Assembly (NCBI GenBank): GCA_002347605.1
Contig: DDXN01000002.1
Coordinates: forward strand, 1-21,176
Origin: Candidatus Dojkabacteria bacterium UBA2259
GTDB lineage: Bacteria; Patescibacteriota; Dojkabacteria; SC72
Direction: 5' to 3'
DNA: 21,176 nucleotides
Positions 1 to 7,795 of this stretch are shown here, one piece after another (the first letter of the stretch is position 1; each line of letters starts with the position of its first letter). Both the position numbers and the translations under genes were made by a program. The notes beneath the pieces were generated by a model. That model was given only the letters and a program-made list of their open reading frames with translations, had not been told where the DNA came from and did not search any database.

Positions 1-84
1 AGACTACAAAGCTTCGAAACAGGTTTTAAACCTTAACAAATATCTGCTATTATATTAGTAGTCATAATTTAACTGTCCAACAAT

Positions 85-1113
85 ATGGCTAAACTGCCAG
101 ACCATGTCGGCATAGATTTTGGGACTCATACCGTAAAAGTTGTAGAACTTAAGAATATACTATCCACTCCTCAATTGGTTAATTTAGGTACTCAATTAAC
201 ACCAAAGGGAGTTATAAATAGTGAAGAGAAACAAGATCAAAAGAAGTTAGGAGAAGCACTTAGGGTACTCTATGCTAATTCAAAAATAAAGAATCCCAAT
301 GTGGTAATGGCATTACCAGAGTTTTCGGTATTTACAAGATTTCTAGAATTTCCTGGTGTAAAAAAAGAGGAGCTTAAACAAGCTGTATATTATGAAGCTA
401 AACAGTATATTCCTGTCCCTATAGATGAAGTTCAAATGAGCTATGTTATGATTGGGTTTAACGAAGAGAAAAATGCTCCAAGAGTGTTACTTGTTGCAGC
501 CCCCAAAAAGATTATACAGATATATATGAATGTAGCAGGCTTTGCAAATCTCGACCTCATTGCAATAGAAACAGAATCTGTAGCAATGGGAAGAGCAATG
601 TTTAGATCTATGAAAAAGAAAGACTGTGTAATGTTAGACTTTGGTGCAAACAGTACAGACATGAGTATTATGTTAAATGGAGCTCTGGTATTTTCTCAAA
701 GTATATCCATAGGGTCTGACTCACTAACACAGGCTATAGTAAATAAATTCAATTTTGACTATAACCGATCTGAGGAATTTAAGAGGAATTATGGAGTATT
801 GCCAAACGTATTGGAAGGAAAGATTTACAGTGCTCTTGTTCCTATTGTTGAATCTATTATGATAGAAGTAAGAAGAGGTGTTGAGTTTTACAAAAATAAA
901 ACAATGAGTGCCCCTCCCAACGAATATCTATTAAATGGGGATGGTGCCCTACTCCCAGGTCTTACAGAGTATGTGTCTAAATCACTAGGGGTCAGTGCAC
1001 AAATTGCGAATCCGTGGTTAAATATATCAGTGGATAATAAATTTAAAAACCTAGTTGTAAAATCAGGGTCATCATACTCTGTTGCAATAGGTTTAGCATT
1101 AAAAGATGAATAA
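85..1113 (+). CDS. pilM: Type IV pilus assembly protein PilM (actin-like ATPase)
   Basis: This is a 342-residue cytoplasmic actin-fold protein of the PilM/FtsA type. In type IV pili PilM sits on the inner face of the membrane, binds the N-terminal tail of PilN and links the motor to the PilNO complex. Phosphate-1 is visible as GIDFGTHTVKVVEL near residues 9-22, and phosphate-2 as LDFGANSTDMSIM near residues 184-196. The length fits the family. The stop codon overlaps the start of the pilN-like gene by 8 nt, so the two are translationally coupled. The first 84 bases contain an AT-rich stretch with a possible -10 (TATTAT near 47) and no recognisable Shine-Dalgarno sequence. The identification is firm. 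The pilus could serve DNA uptake or attachment; the window does not say which. Confidence 0.9.
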   Translation: MAKLPDHVGIDFGTHTVKVVELKNILSTPQLVNLGTQLTPKGVINSEEKQDQKKLGEALRVLYANSKIKNPNVVMALPEFSVFTRFLEFPGVKKEELKQAVYYEAKQYIPVPIDEVQMSYVMIGFNEEKNAPRVLLVAAPKKIIQIYMNVAGFANLDLIAIETESVAMGRAMFRSMKKKDCVMLDFGANSTDMSIMLNGALVFSQSISIGSDSLTQAIVNKFNFDYNRSEEFKRNYGVLPNVLEGKIYSALVPIVESIMIEVRRGVEFYKNKTMSAPPNEYLLNGDGALLPGLTEYVSKSLGVSAQIANPWLNISVDNKFKNLVVKSGSSYSVAIGLALKDE

Positions 1114-1792
1114 TCAGGAAACTCAAAAAGTAAATAACAATCAGACATTAGCGACACCACCTCAACAGCCGAATCCTTTCCTTAAACAGGTTCCTACTTC
1201 AAAAACAGCAATACCTACAGAAATAGTTAACAGTCAAGTTGAAGAAGGAGTAAATCTAATTCCTTCTATGACAAAGGAGGAGAAGGTTCATGTTAGAAAA
1301 AAGAATACTTTAAATATTGGTTCAGTACTAAGCATAATTATTTTAGTCTCTATTGCAATTGGTATAGTTAGTTTTAATATCATTTCAAAAGCACAGTTAA
1401 ATTCAAAGAAGGCATCTCTTTCTAGAATAGAGAAGAGTGTTAATTTAGGTATTGACAAGATATCTTCAAATAATGCAATACTCTCTAGAGTAAAACTATA
1501 TCAGCAGGTGAAAGAGGATAGTTTCTCACACAAAAAGATAGTTGAATTTCTAAACAGTATGGCTCAAAGAGTTCAAGGGGTATCGTATAGAAGTATAACG
1601 ATATCGGAAGATTTATCTTTTGAGCTATCTGGGAAATCTCCAGATTTAGAACAGCTATCAAGATTGTGGTATCTACTAGGTGTTAATGAGAATATCCAGA
1701 CAGTTAATTTAGGTTCTGTTAGTAAGAATGAAGAGGGTGCGACTTTCTCTTTTGAAGGGAAATTAATATTAGAAAATTTTAAGAACGAATAA
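1106..1792 (+). CDS. pilN: PilN-like type IV pilus inner-membrane protein
   Basis: This 228-residue protein has a long polar, proline-rich N-terminal tail (1-48), then VNLIPS at 49-54, which matches the conserved INLLP motif by which PilN docks into PilM. One transmembrane helix follows at about 71-91, then a periplasmic coiled coil and a small ferredoxin-like domain. This is bitopic PilN architecture. It lies between pilM (8-nt overlap) and a pilO-like gene 2 nt downstream, the standard pilMNO order. The tail before the docking motif is longer than in typical proteobacterial PilN. There is no Shine-Dalgarno sequence; translation is probably coupled to pilM. Confidence 0.85.
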   Translation: MNNQETQKVNNNQTLATPPQQPNPFLKQVPTSKTAIPTEIVNSQVEEGVNLIPSMTKEEKVHVRKKNTLNIGSVLSIIILVSIAIGIVSFNIISKAQLNSKKASLSRIEKSVNLGIDKISSNNAILSRVKLYQQVKEDSFSHKKIVEFLNSMAQRVQGVSYRSITISEDLSFELSGKSPDLEQLSRLWYLLGVNENIQTVNLGSVSKNEEGATFSFEGKLILENFKNE

Positions 1793-1794
1793 AT

Positions 1795-2484
1795 ATGGCA
1801 TTAATAACATCACAATCGGAGAAAAAAAGAAGAGAGGAGTTTAATGTCGTAAGTAAGAAGGTAAAAAAGAGTAAGCTTTCCCTTACTGATTTAATTATAC
1901 CAATAGCATCAGGTGCTGTATTTATTATTCTTTCTTTTGCTGTATTTGTCCCTATGGTTAAATCAGCATTTGGGTATTTAGATGAGATAAAAGTAACTGA
2001 TGAAAAGATTGAACAGTTGGAGAAATTAAATAAACAGTTAAATAGGTTAGATGAAAACCAACTGAATGAGGATATCTTAACAGCTAGACAAGTTATACCA
2101 AGAGTCCTTTTAGTGTCAAACTTTGTTTATTATATTGATGATTTAGCTAAAAACCAATTACAGCTTGTTATTAGTGAACTCTCATCCTCAGATAGTATAA
2201 ACGGTGTATCAGGACCCTTGGGGTATAGTGGTGCATATAGCAATGTTATAGCATTCCTAGATGATGTTCAGAATGTATCACCATATATGATAAGGTTGGA
2301 AAATGTTGAGATAAGTGCAAGGGATGATGAGTTAGGGTCACAAACATGGAATATCTCACTTCAAGTAAGTGGTTACTATATGACTGATGAATTAGGAGAG
2401 CCTAATATATATGGTCCCTTTCAGCCATATACAGAATACGAAGACATTATGGAAATATTTAGAAGAAAGGCTTCAAGTCTTTAA
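1795..2484 (+). CDS. pilO: PilO-like type IV pilus inner-membrane protein
   Basis: This 229-residue protein has a basic cytoplasmic N-terminus (about 1-29, rich in K and R), one transmembrane helix at about 32-54 and a coiled coil at about 60-85 with regularly spaced leucines. An extracytoplasmic alpha/beta domain follows. PilO pairs with PilN through coiled coil and ferredoxin-like domains to form the alignment complex between the motor and the envelope. The call rests on topology plus position directly after the pilM and pilN genes; sequence motifs in PilO are weak. The gene ends flush against the convergent KH-domain gene: stop codons occupy 2482-2484 and 2485-2487 with no terminator space between them. 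Confidence 0.78.
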   Translation: MALITSQSEKKRREEFNVVSKKVKKSKLSLTDLIIPIASGAVFIILSFAVFVPMVKSAFGYLDEIKVTDEKIEQLEKLNKQLNRLDENQLNEDILTARQVIPRVLLVSNFVYYIDDLAKNQLQLVISELSSSDSINGVSGPLGYSGAYSNVIAFLDDVQNVSPYMIRLENVEISARDDELGSQTWNISLQVSGYYMTDELGEPNIYGPFQPYTEYEDIMEIFRRKASSL

Positions 2485-2787
2485 CTAGATTTCATCACCT
2501 AGCATATCCTCTTCTTGGGTAACTTGTTCACTCTCGTGTGCTGGTCTATCATCTTTAAGAATTACTCTTACTCTTTTGTTGTTTCTTATTGCACTTATTG
2601 TAATAATGTCCCTTATAGAATTAATCGTTCTTCCCTTCCTTCCAATTATGACACCCTTGTCATTCTCATTTACGTCTATTGTTAATATTGTAAGTCCAGG
2701 GAAATCAACACTCTCTCTCTCATCTATTGATATATCATCAGGATAGTTAACAATTGATTTAACAATATGTTCAAGTAGCTCTTTCAT
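2485..2787 (-). CDS. khpA: KhpA-type KH-domain RNA-binding protein
   Basis: This 100-residue protein is a single KH domain. The GxxG nucleic-acid-binding loop is GRKG at about 49-52, preceded by a Gly-Val-Ile-Ile strand, as in KhpA/YlqC. The start (MKELLEHIVKSIV) also matches the family. KhpA pairs with KhpB in many bacteria and binds RNA. It lies directly downstream of rpsP, the usual rpsP-khpA neighbourhood, which supports the call; rimM, trmD and rplS do not follow here. A TATAAT sits at 2821-2826 on this strand about 33 nt before the start, and a weak hairpin plus T-run separates it from rpsP, so it may also have its own promoter. The acidic C-terminal tail (about 83-100) is not part of the KH fold. 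Confidence 0.88.
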   Translation of the reverse strand: MKELLEHIVKSIVNYPDDISIDERESVDFPGLTILTIDVNENDKGVIIGRKGRTINSIRDIITISAIRNNKRVRVILKDDRPAHESEQVTQEEDMLGDEI

Positions 2788-2834
2788 ATTTAAGAAAAAT
2801 AAATTAAGATCAATTGAGCAATTATACCCTTAGG

Positions 2835-2863
2835 AAAAAAATATTACCAGAAGTGTTAACTGG
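2835..2863 (-). terminator. Weak intrinsic terminator candidate after rpsP
   Basis: Read on the minus strand, CCAG and CTGG can pair around a 9-nt loop (2863-2847), followed after 5 nt by seven T residues (2841-2835). The stem is only 4 bp, so this may merely attenuate readthrough from rpsP into khpA. Confidence 0.25.
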
Positions 2864-2875
2864 AGGTTGGGAGTA

Positions 2876-3175
2876 TTACTCTGTCTTCTTTTCTTTTTTA
2901 ACAGTACTTGGTTTTGTTGAACCTCTCTTAAGAGATTTGAGTAATCCGAGTTTAACAAAATACTGTGCAATAGTAGCTGAAGGTTGAGCACCCTTTTCTA
3001 GCCACTTAGTGGCTAACTCTTTGTCTACTTCGAAGGTAGCTGGTTGTGTTCTTGGATTGTAGTAACCAATCTCTTGGACACTCTTTCCATCTCTTGGTTG
3101 ATGACTTTCCATGACCACTATCCTGTAATGTGGTTGTCCTCTTCTACCTGTTCTTTTTAATCTAATTTTTAACAT
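2876..3175 (-). CDS. rpsP: 30S ribosomal protein bS16
   Basis: This 99-residue protein is a clear bS16. It starts MLKIRLKRTGRRGQPHYRIV, then has GYYNPRTQP near 37-45 and a basic Lys-rich tail. bS16 is an assembly protein of the small-subunit body. It has its own promoter at 3185-3213 (TTGAAT, 17-bp spacer, TAAAAT), whose -10 ends only 9 nt before the ATG, so the leader is a few nucleotides at most. The next gene on this strand is khpA. Confidence 0.97.
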   Translation of the reverse strand: MLKIRLKRTGRRGQPHYRIVVMESHQPRDGKSVQEIGYYNPRTQPATFEVDKELATKWLEKGAQPSATIAQYFVKLGLLKSLKRGSTKPSTVKKEKKTE

Positions 3176-3184
3176 AGCAGGGTT

Positions 3185-3213
3185 ATTTTAGCAGATGATA
3201 TATTAATATTCAA
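3185..3213 (-). promoter_or_regulatory. rpsP promoter, -35 and -10
   Basis: The minus strand has TTGAAT at 3213-3208, exactly 17 bp, then TAAAAT at 3190-3185. The -10 ends 9 nt before the rpsP ATG (3175). There is no Shine-Dalgarno sequence between them, so the transcript should be leaderless or nearly so. Confidence 0.6.
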
Positions 3214-3214
3214 G

Positions 3215-3910
3215 TTATACAGTATCTTTCTTTATATATTCAAGACCCTTTGATGCAGCATCTTCCTCAGCTCTCTGTTTACTACTACCAATCCCCTCTC
3301 CAATTTTCTTGTTATCTATTTTAACAACAACAGTAAACTGTTTGTCATGATCAGGTCCCTGCTCATTTGTTACTTCGTATACAGGAGTTGTTCTGTATCT
3401 TGCTTGAACTATTTCTTGAATTTTTGTCTTACTATCAATATCTAACCTATTCTTAATTATATCAGGTAGCTTTTTTAGAAGGTGCATGTATACAAAGTCT
3501 CTACATTTTTCATATCCTTGGTCAAGATATATACCCCCAACTATAGCTTCAAAGGTATTTGCAAGAAGGTAGTTCTTTGTTCTACCACCGGTATCTTCTT
3601 CTCCTTTGGAAAGCAAGAGGTTCTCCCCTATTCCCATACCTTTTGCAGTATCTGCCAAGCTTTCTGTTTTAACTAAAGCAGATCTAAAACTTGTAAGCTC
3701 ACCTTCGGGTCTATCAGGATACTGTTTATACAGATAATCTGAAATTATTAGTTCTAACACAGCATCCCCTAAAAACTCTAATCTCTCATTATGTCCTCTA
3801 CAATCTTTATGTTCGTTTAGATACGATCTATGGGTAAGAGCTTCAGTTAAATAGCTTTTATTTAAGAATATAACCCCTATTCTTTTTTCAAATTCTGTTG
3901 TATTAATCAT
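3215..3910 (-). CDS. rnc: Ribonuclease III
   Basis: This 231-residue enzyme cleaves double-stranded RNA in rRNA processing and antisense turnover. The catalytic signature NERLEFLGDA is at 41-50, with acidic residues E43, E45 and D49. The second metal-site segment LANTFEAIVGG (116-126) keeps Glu121 but has Asn at 118 where E. coli has Asp. Such Asn variants are, to my knowledge, found in active bacterial enzymes. A double-stranded RNA-binding domain occupies about 158-228. The start overlaps the end of nusB by 8 nt, so the two are coupled. Length and domain order are normal. Confidence 0.95.
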   Translation of the reverse strand: MINTTEFEKRIGVIFLNKSYLTEALTHRSYLNEHKDCRGHNERLEFLGDAVLELIISDYLYKQYPDRPEGELTSFRSALVKTESLADTAKGMGIGENLLLSKGEEDTGGRTKNYLLANTFEAIVGGIYLDQGYEKCRDFVYMHLLKKLPDIIKNRLDIDSKTKIQEIVQARYRTTPVYEVTNEQGPDHDKQFTVVVKIDNKKIGEGIGSSKQRAEEDAASKGLEYIKKDTV

Positions 3911-4334
3911 CTTTAAATGTATTATATATTGCTCCTAAAACACCATTTACAAATTTACTACTACTCTCTCCACCGAATTCTTTGGCTAACTCAATAGCTT
4001 CATCTATTGCTACTTTAGGTGGAGTAACCTTTGCAACAAAACCCTCATAGATTGATATTCTAAGTATTTGTAAATCAACCAACTTCATTTGTGATATTGG
4101 CCACTGGGGGGCAAACTTGGCAATAGTTTGATCAATTGTCTCCTGATTCTCCCTTACCCCCACGACCAACTTCTCATAGAGCTCTTCGTTGTATGTATCA
4201 ATTGCATCTATCTGGGCTAGTTGCGAAACTTTAAAATGAACTAGACTTTCATCGTTCACGTCAAAATCGTCTGAAAAAAGAGATTGTAATGCTAATTCTC
4301 TAGATAGGTGTCTTGGGTCAGTTGCTTTCTTCAT
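3903..4334 (-). CDS. nusB: Transcription antitermination factor NusB
   Basis: This 143-residue all-helical protein has the typical NusB opening (SRELALQSLFSDDF, about 10-23) and the C-terminal signature around PPKVAIDEAIELAKEFGGE (about 107-125) ending in a VNGVLGAIY helix. NusB with NusE (S10) binds boxA in rRNA leaders and limits premature termination. It lies between rpmF (14 nt away) and rnc (8-nt overlap) in what looks like one rpmF-nusB-rnc operon. The upstream sequence is A/T only, with no Shine-Dalgarno sequence. Confidence 0.93.
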   Translation of the reverse strand: MKKATDPRHLSRELALQSLFSDDFDVNDESLVHFKVSQLAQIDAIDTYNEELYEKLVVGVRENQETIDQTIAKFAPQWPISQMKLVDLQILRISIYEGFVAKVTPPKVAIDEAIELAKEFGGESSSKFVNGVLGAIYNTFKDD

Positions 4335-4348
4335 TTATTAAGTAATTA

Positions 4349-4531
4349 CTATTTATTACTCTTAAGATCTTTCCCATCGCCGTAGTATCCACAAAACTCA
4401 CATACAAAGTGAGGTCTTTTTGTTTTACCACATTTAGGACATTTAGACATTTGAGGTTTTGTTAGAAAGTCTTGGGACCTTCTTCTGTTCTTTCTCCCCT
4501 TCGATATTTTTCTTTTTGGTAATGCACCCAT
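4349..4531 (-). CDS. rpmF: 50S ribosomal protein bL32 (zinc-binding form)
   Basis: This 60-residue protein has the classical bL32 start (PKRKISKGRKNRRRSQ) and a zinc ribbon CxxC-x9-CxxC at about 31-47. It is therefore the zinc-dependent form rather than the cysteine-free paralog. It is the first gene of the minus-strand operon leading to nusB and rnc. TATAAA ends 5 nt before the ATG, so it is probably transcribed leaderless. Confidence 0.95.
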   Translation of the reverse strand: MGALPKRKISKGRKNRRRSQDFLTKPQMSKCPKCGKTKRPHFVCEFCGYYGDGKDLKSNK

Positions 4532-4592
4532 AACTATTTATACAATATTAAACCTTGTATTATATTTTAATATCTTAATTCTTGCAACAAAT

Positions 4593-7310
4593 TTAAACTA
4601 TCCAACTTTCTTTAATGTGAATTCCCTCTCCGGAGGTTAGTTTCCCTTCTACCATCTCTTTAGCAATATTACCCTCAATATTATCTTGTATGTATCTTTT
4701 AATAGGTCTTGCACCTAATCCAGGCTCATTTGCTTTACTTGCTATTAATTGAGGAATTATGGTATCCCATGTTAACTTAATACTTTTTTCCGAAAGTCTT
4801 TGTGATAGCTCTTGTAAAATTAGCTCTGAAATTTTAGAGAGGTTCCCAATATCATGAGGATGAAATACTAGTATTTTGTCAAACCTATTTAATAGCTCTG
4901 GCTTAATAGCCTGTCTAAGCTCTATTAATGCTCTATCCTTTATCTCTTCCCATGTACTACCTTTCTCACTAAGTGAATCAAGAAGCATTGAGCTTCCAAT
5001 ATTACTTGTACATATGATTATACTGTGTGTAAAGTCAACAGTTTCTCCTAATGTGCTTGTGAGTCTTCCCTCATCAAATATCTGTAGGAAAAGATCTAGA
5101 ATCTGAGGATTAGCTTTCTCCATTTCATCAAAGAGTACTACTGTGTATGGATTACTCTTAATTTTATCTACTAAAGATACTGAAGTTTTACTTAAGATAT
5201 TAGAGTCGTTAGTTTCACCTAAGAATTTATCTACACTATCCAAGTTCTTGTATTCAGACATATCCACTCTAATCATATTTGAGGAAGTACCAAAATACTC
5301 CTGAGCCAATACCTTCGAGATATGTGTCTTACCAACTCCTGTTGGGCCCATAAACAGAAATGTACCAATTGGTTTATTTGGATTCCTAATATCTACCTGT
5401 GCCCTTTTAAGTGCCTCTACAAGAGCTTGTATAGCATCCTCTTGTCCAACAATCTTTCGTTTCATATTCTCTTCCAACTTCATCAAACGTGTACTCTCTT
5501 GAGCATTTATGCTACCTATTGGAATTCCTTTCTGATTTGAGAGAACTTTTGATACATGCTCACCAGTGAGATTGTTAACACCATTTGTTTGTGCCCAAGA
5601 GCATGCAGCCTCTATTAATTGAACAGCACTACTTGGTAATTTCCTATCCTTGTTGTATCTTTGGGCTAATTCAACAGCACTAATTAATGATGGAAATGTT
5701 ATATATATGTTAAACCTATTTTCAAGTAGCGATACCTTCGTTTCAAGTATCTGGAGTGTATCTGCAGCAGAGATCTCTTTTATCTCAATATTTGTAAAAG
5801 ATTGTCTGAAAGATTCCATACTGTAAAAGTACTTCTTGTAGTCTGAGTAATTTACAGTCCCTATAATGGGGAATTTGCTATTTAATATGAAAGGAATGAG
5901 TATACCTGCAAGAGAGTGCCCACTTTCACTTGCTTTAGAAGGAATTAATTCCTGCATCTCATCAATGTAAAGTATTACATCTTGAGCATTCTCAAGCTCT
6001 TTCATTGCTTTTGAAAGAAGTAATTCGACATTTTTTTCCTTTGAAGAGAGTGCAATTAAACCATTAATATCCAGCTGTAAGATTCTTTTATCTTTTATCT
6101 GTAATGGTACATTCCCACTATTTATCCTTTGGGCCATACCAAGTACTATGCTACTTTTTCCTACGCCAGGTTCACCTATAAAGAGGGCATTCCTGTTTGA
6201 TACTTTTCCAAGAATAGATACTAAAGCCTCTATCTCTTCATCATGTCCAATACCGTATATGTCATTTTCTTTTATAATATATTCATTCAGATTCTTTGCA
6301 AAATGATTGAGTACAAATGTGTATCCATATATCCAGGCATTGGCTATACCACCTCTTCTAAAGTATTCTACATTAGGATTAAAGTGATTAGCTTTTTTAC
6401 TCTTCTCTATTTTGTATGATTGGTATCTTACGACCTCTCTTAAGATATCAATTGACGAGTTTTGAGTTAGGAGTGTTTGTCTTAAAACAGGGAATACATT
6501 AAAAAGAGCGAGTAAAAGATGTTTTGGCTGTATCTCTGTAGAAGATGTTATTAAAGCTTCATTTAGAGAGTACATAATTAAACTTCTAATTGCTGTATAT
6601 GAGTATATTGGTAATGTTTCTCTTGTTACATTATTCTCTTTAAATATATCCTCAGTAATCGTTATATTTGCTCTTTTAAATATCTCTTGAATTTCAGGGT
6701 ATACTACTAATTGTGTAAATACGGTAGACATATCTATTCTGTTTCCTTTAGTATTGTTACATATGACATCAAGTGTTAACTCGTTGACAAAATTAATTGC
6801 TTCCAGATGAGCATATCTTCCAAATTTAATTCCTGAATTTTTAATCTCTTCTAAATCATTTAGAGGTATTTTTTCTGCTTTTGGTAATCTTACTGGGTGA
6901 CTTTTATCTTTGTAATAGTCATGCCAAAGTACAAAGATATTGAAAATTGAAAGACCAAAGAGTATATCTGCTATACCACTTGAGAGAAACTCATTTACAA
7001 TTTGTAATTTCTCTAAAAGTCCTAACTGTCTAAGAAGATATCCGAAAGCTATGAAGAGGCCAGGGATTAATAGTATGTTTGCAATTACTCGAATTCTTTC
7101 ATAGACCTTTTTGTATTTAAGGTAGTTTGTTAATACATTTGATATCTGGGGTGTAGAAACAGTAAAGAATTGATCCCTAGTTATTAAAAAGAGAGCATCA
7201 GATTCATTTGTTAGAATGGGAAGTTCACCCTCCAATAGTTTAAAGATATCTTTATCTTTTTCATGGTGCCCTATTACTGTTCTATTTTGCCATCCGTAAT
7301 CTATTGCCAT
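4593..7310 (-). CDS. Membrane-anchored Clp/AAA+ ATPase, two ATPase domains
   Basis: About 905 residues if started at the ATG in the TAATG that overlaps the upstream stop (7312-7308). A longer open frame reaches 7400, but its first 30 residues lie inside the upstream gene. Domains: about 70 soluble residues; two hydrophobic segments (about 75-93 and 112-129); a Clp-N-like helical region; AAA-1 with Walker A GEPGVGKS (about 379-386) and Walker B ILYIDE (about 446-451); AAA-2 with Walker A GPTGVGKT (about 655-662), Walker B VVLFDE (about 724-729), sensor TSN and arginine finger in LLNRF; then a ClpB/ClpC-type C-terminal domain. I see no coiled-coil M domain. The hydrophobic-Gly-Phe/Leu loop that docks ClpP is not visible where ClpC has it (after TSNIG, about 768-772). 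It may remodel membrane-associated proteins without ClpP. Substrate unknown. Confidence 0.85.
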   Translation of the reverse strand: MAIDYGWQNRTVIGHHEKDKDIFKLLEGELPILTNESDALFLITRDQFFTVSTPQISNVLTNYLKYKKVYERIRVIANILLIPGLFIAFGYLLRQLGLLEKLQIVNEFLSSGIADILFGLSIFNIFVLWHDYYKDKSHPVRLPKAEKIPLNDLEEIKNSGIKFGRYAHLEAINFVNELTLDVICNNTKGNRIDMSTVFTQLVVYPEIQEIFKRANITITEDIFKENNVTRETLPIYSYTAIRSLIMYSLNEALITSSTEIQPKHLLLALFNVFPVLRQTLLTQNSSIDILREVVRYQSYKIEKSKKANHFNPNVEYFRRGGIANAWIYGYTFVLNHFAKNLNEYIIKENDIYGIGHDEEIEALVSILGKVSNRNALFIGEPGVGKSSIVLGMAQRINSGNVPLQIKDKRILQLDINGLIALSSKEKNVELLLSKAMKELENAQDVILYIDEMQELIPSKASESGHSLAGILIPFILNSKFPIIGTVNYSDYKKYFYSMESFRQSFTNIEIKEISAADTLQILETKVSLLENRFNIYITFPSLISAVELAQRYNKDRKLPSSAVQLIEAACSWAQTNGVNNLTGEHVSKVLSNQKGIPIGSINAQESTRLMKLEENMKRKIVGQEDAIQALVEALKRAQVDIRNPNKPIGTFLFMGPTGVGKTHISKVLAQEYFGTSSNMIRVDMSEYKNLDSVDKFLGETNDSNILSKTSVSLVDKIKSNPYTVVLFDEMEKANPQILDLFLQIFDEGRLTSTLGETVDFTHSIIICTSNIGSSMLLDSLSEKGSTWEEIKDRALIELRQAIKPELLNRFDKILVFHPHDIGNLSKISELILQELSQRLSEKSIKLTWDTIIPQLIASKANEPGLGARPIKRYIQDNIEGNIAKEMVEGKLTSGEGIHIKESWIV

Positions 7311-7714
7311 TAGAGTGTAAGAAAAGATCTTAATATGAAAAATATTGTTGCAGGTGGTAGTAATAACCAGATTGCAATTAGTATGAAATACAGTGTACAC
7401 AGTAGTAGATATGTTGTAACTGCAAATGGTAGATATACCAATTTGATGAGAATACCAAATATATATCCTATGAATGAGTAATCTCTATGCCATGGAAGAA
7501 AGAAATTTTTAAGAAGAAGAGATATGGAGAGATTGTCATCTAAGAGAACAGATACTCTGCCTAACATTTTTAAATGCCATATACTCATCTTTATATACCA
7601 CCAATTAAGGAATTCTTTGATTGAATATCTCACTATACTAAAAGTACTATCTACCTTACTTTCGTTTAATAGCTGTTGTTCTCCCCCGTTTGTTAATGTG
7701 TTTTTTTGGATCAT
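7310..7714 (-). CDS. Small membrane protein coupled to the Clp-like ATPase
   Basis: I do not recognise this 134-residue protein. A polar N-terminal part (1-30) leads to a region with WYIKMSIWHLK (about 39-49), then hydrophobic stretches at about 80-97 and 99-127 that look like two or three membrane passes. The stop TAA shares its last base with the ATG of the downstream ATPase (TAATG), so the two proteins are made together and may form one membrane complex. A TATTAT lies about 10 nt before the start at 7714. Confidence 0.7.
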   Translation of the reverse strand: MIQKNTLTNGGEQQLLNESKVDSTFSIVRYSIKEFLNWWYIKMSIWHLKMLGRVSVLLDDNLSISLLLKNFFLPWHRDYSFIGYIFGILIKLVYLPFAVTTYLLLCTLYFILIAIWLLLPPATIFFILRSFLTL

Positions 7715-7782
7715 ATATAAAAGGATAATACATACTAAGTCTATTTTAAATTCGATATTTTTTCAAGACAAGGGGTATATGG

Positions 7783-7788
7783 TACAAT
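7783..7788 (+). promoter_or_regulatory. -10 box of the dus gene
   Basis: TACAAT ends 7 nt before the ATG at 7796, which predicts transcription starting at or next to the start codon. The 81-bp space to the divergent membrane-protein gene holds promoters for both directions and nothing else that I can see. Confidence 0.5.
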
Positions 7789-7795
7789 TCTGTGT

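Noticed and set aside
85..2484. Complete type IV pilus locus
   Set aside because: Only pilM, pilN and pilO-like genes are visible; no pilin, ATPase, PilC or prepilin peptidase is in the window.
3482..3676. Plus-strand open frame inside rnc, and similar frames inside pilM, the Clp gene, dus, clpP-tig and cassette genes
   Set aside because: They are shadows of strongly supported genes in AT-rich DNA.
7311..7400. Extended N-terminus of the Clp-like ATPase (start at 7400)
   Set aside because: It lies inside the upstream coupled gene, whose stop overlaps the ATG at 7310 as TAATG; that is a typical coupling signal.
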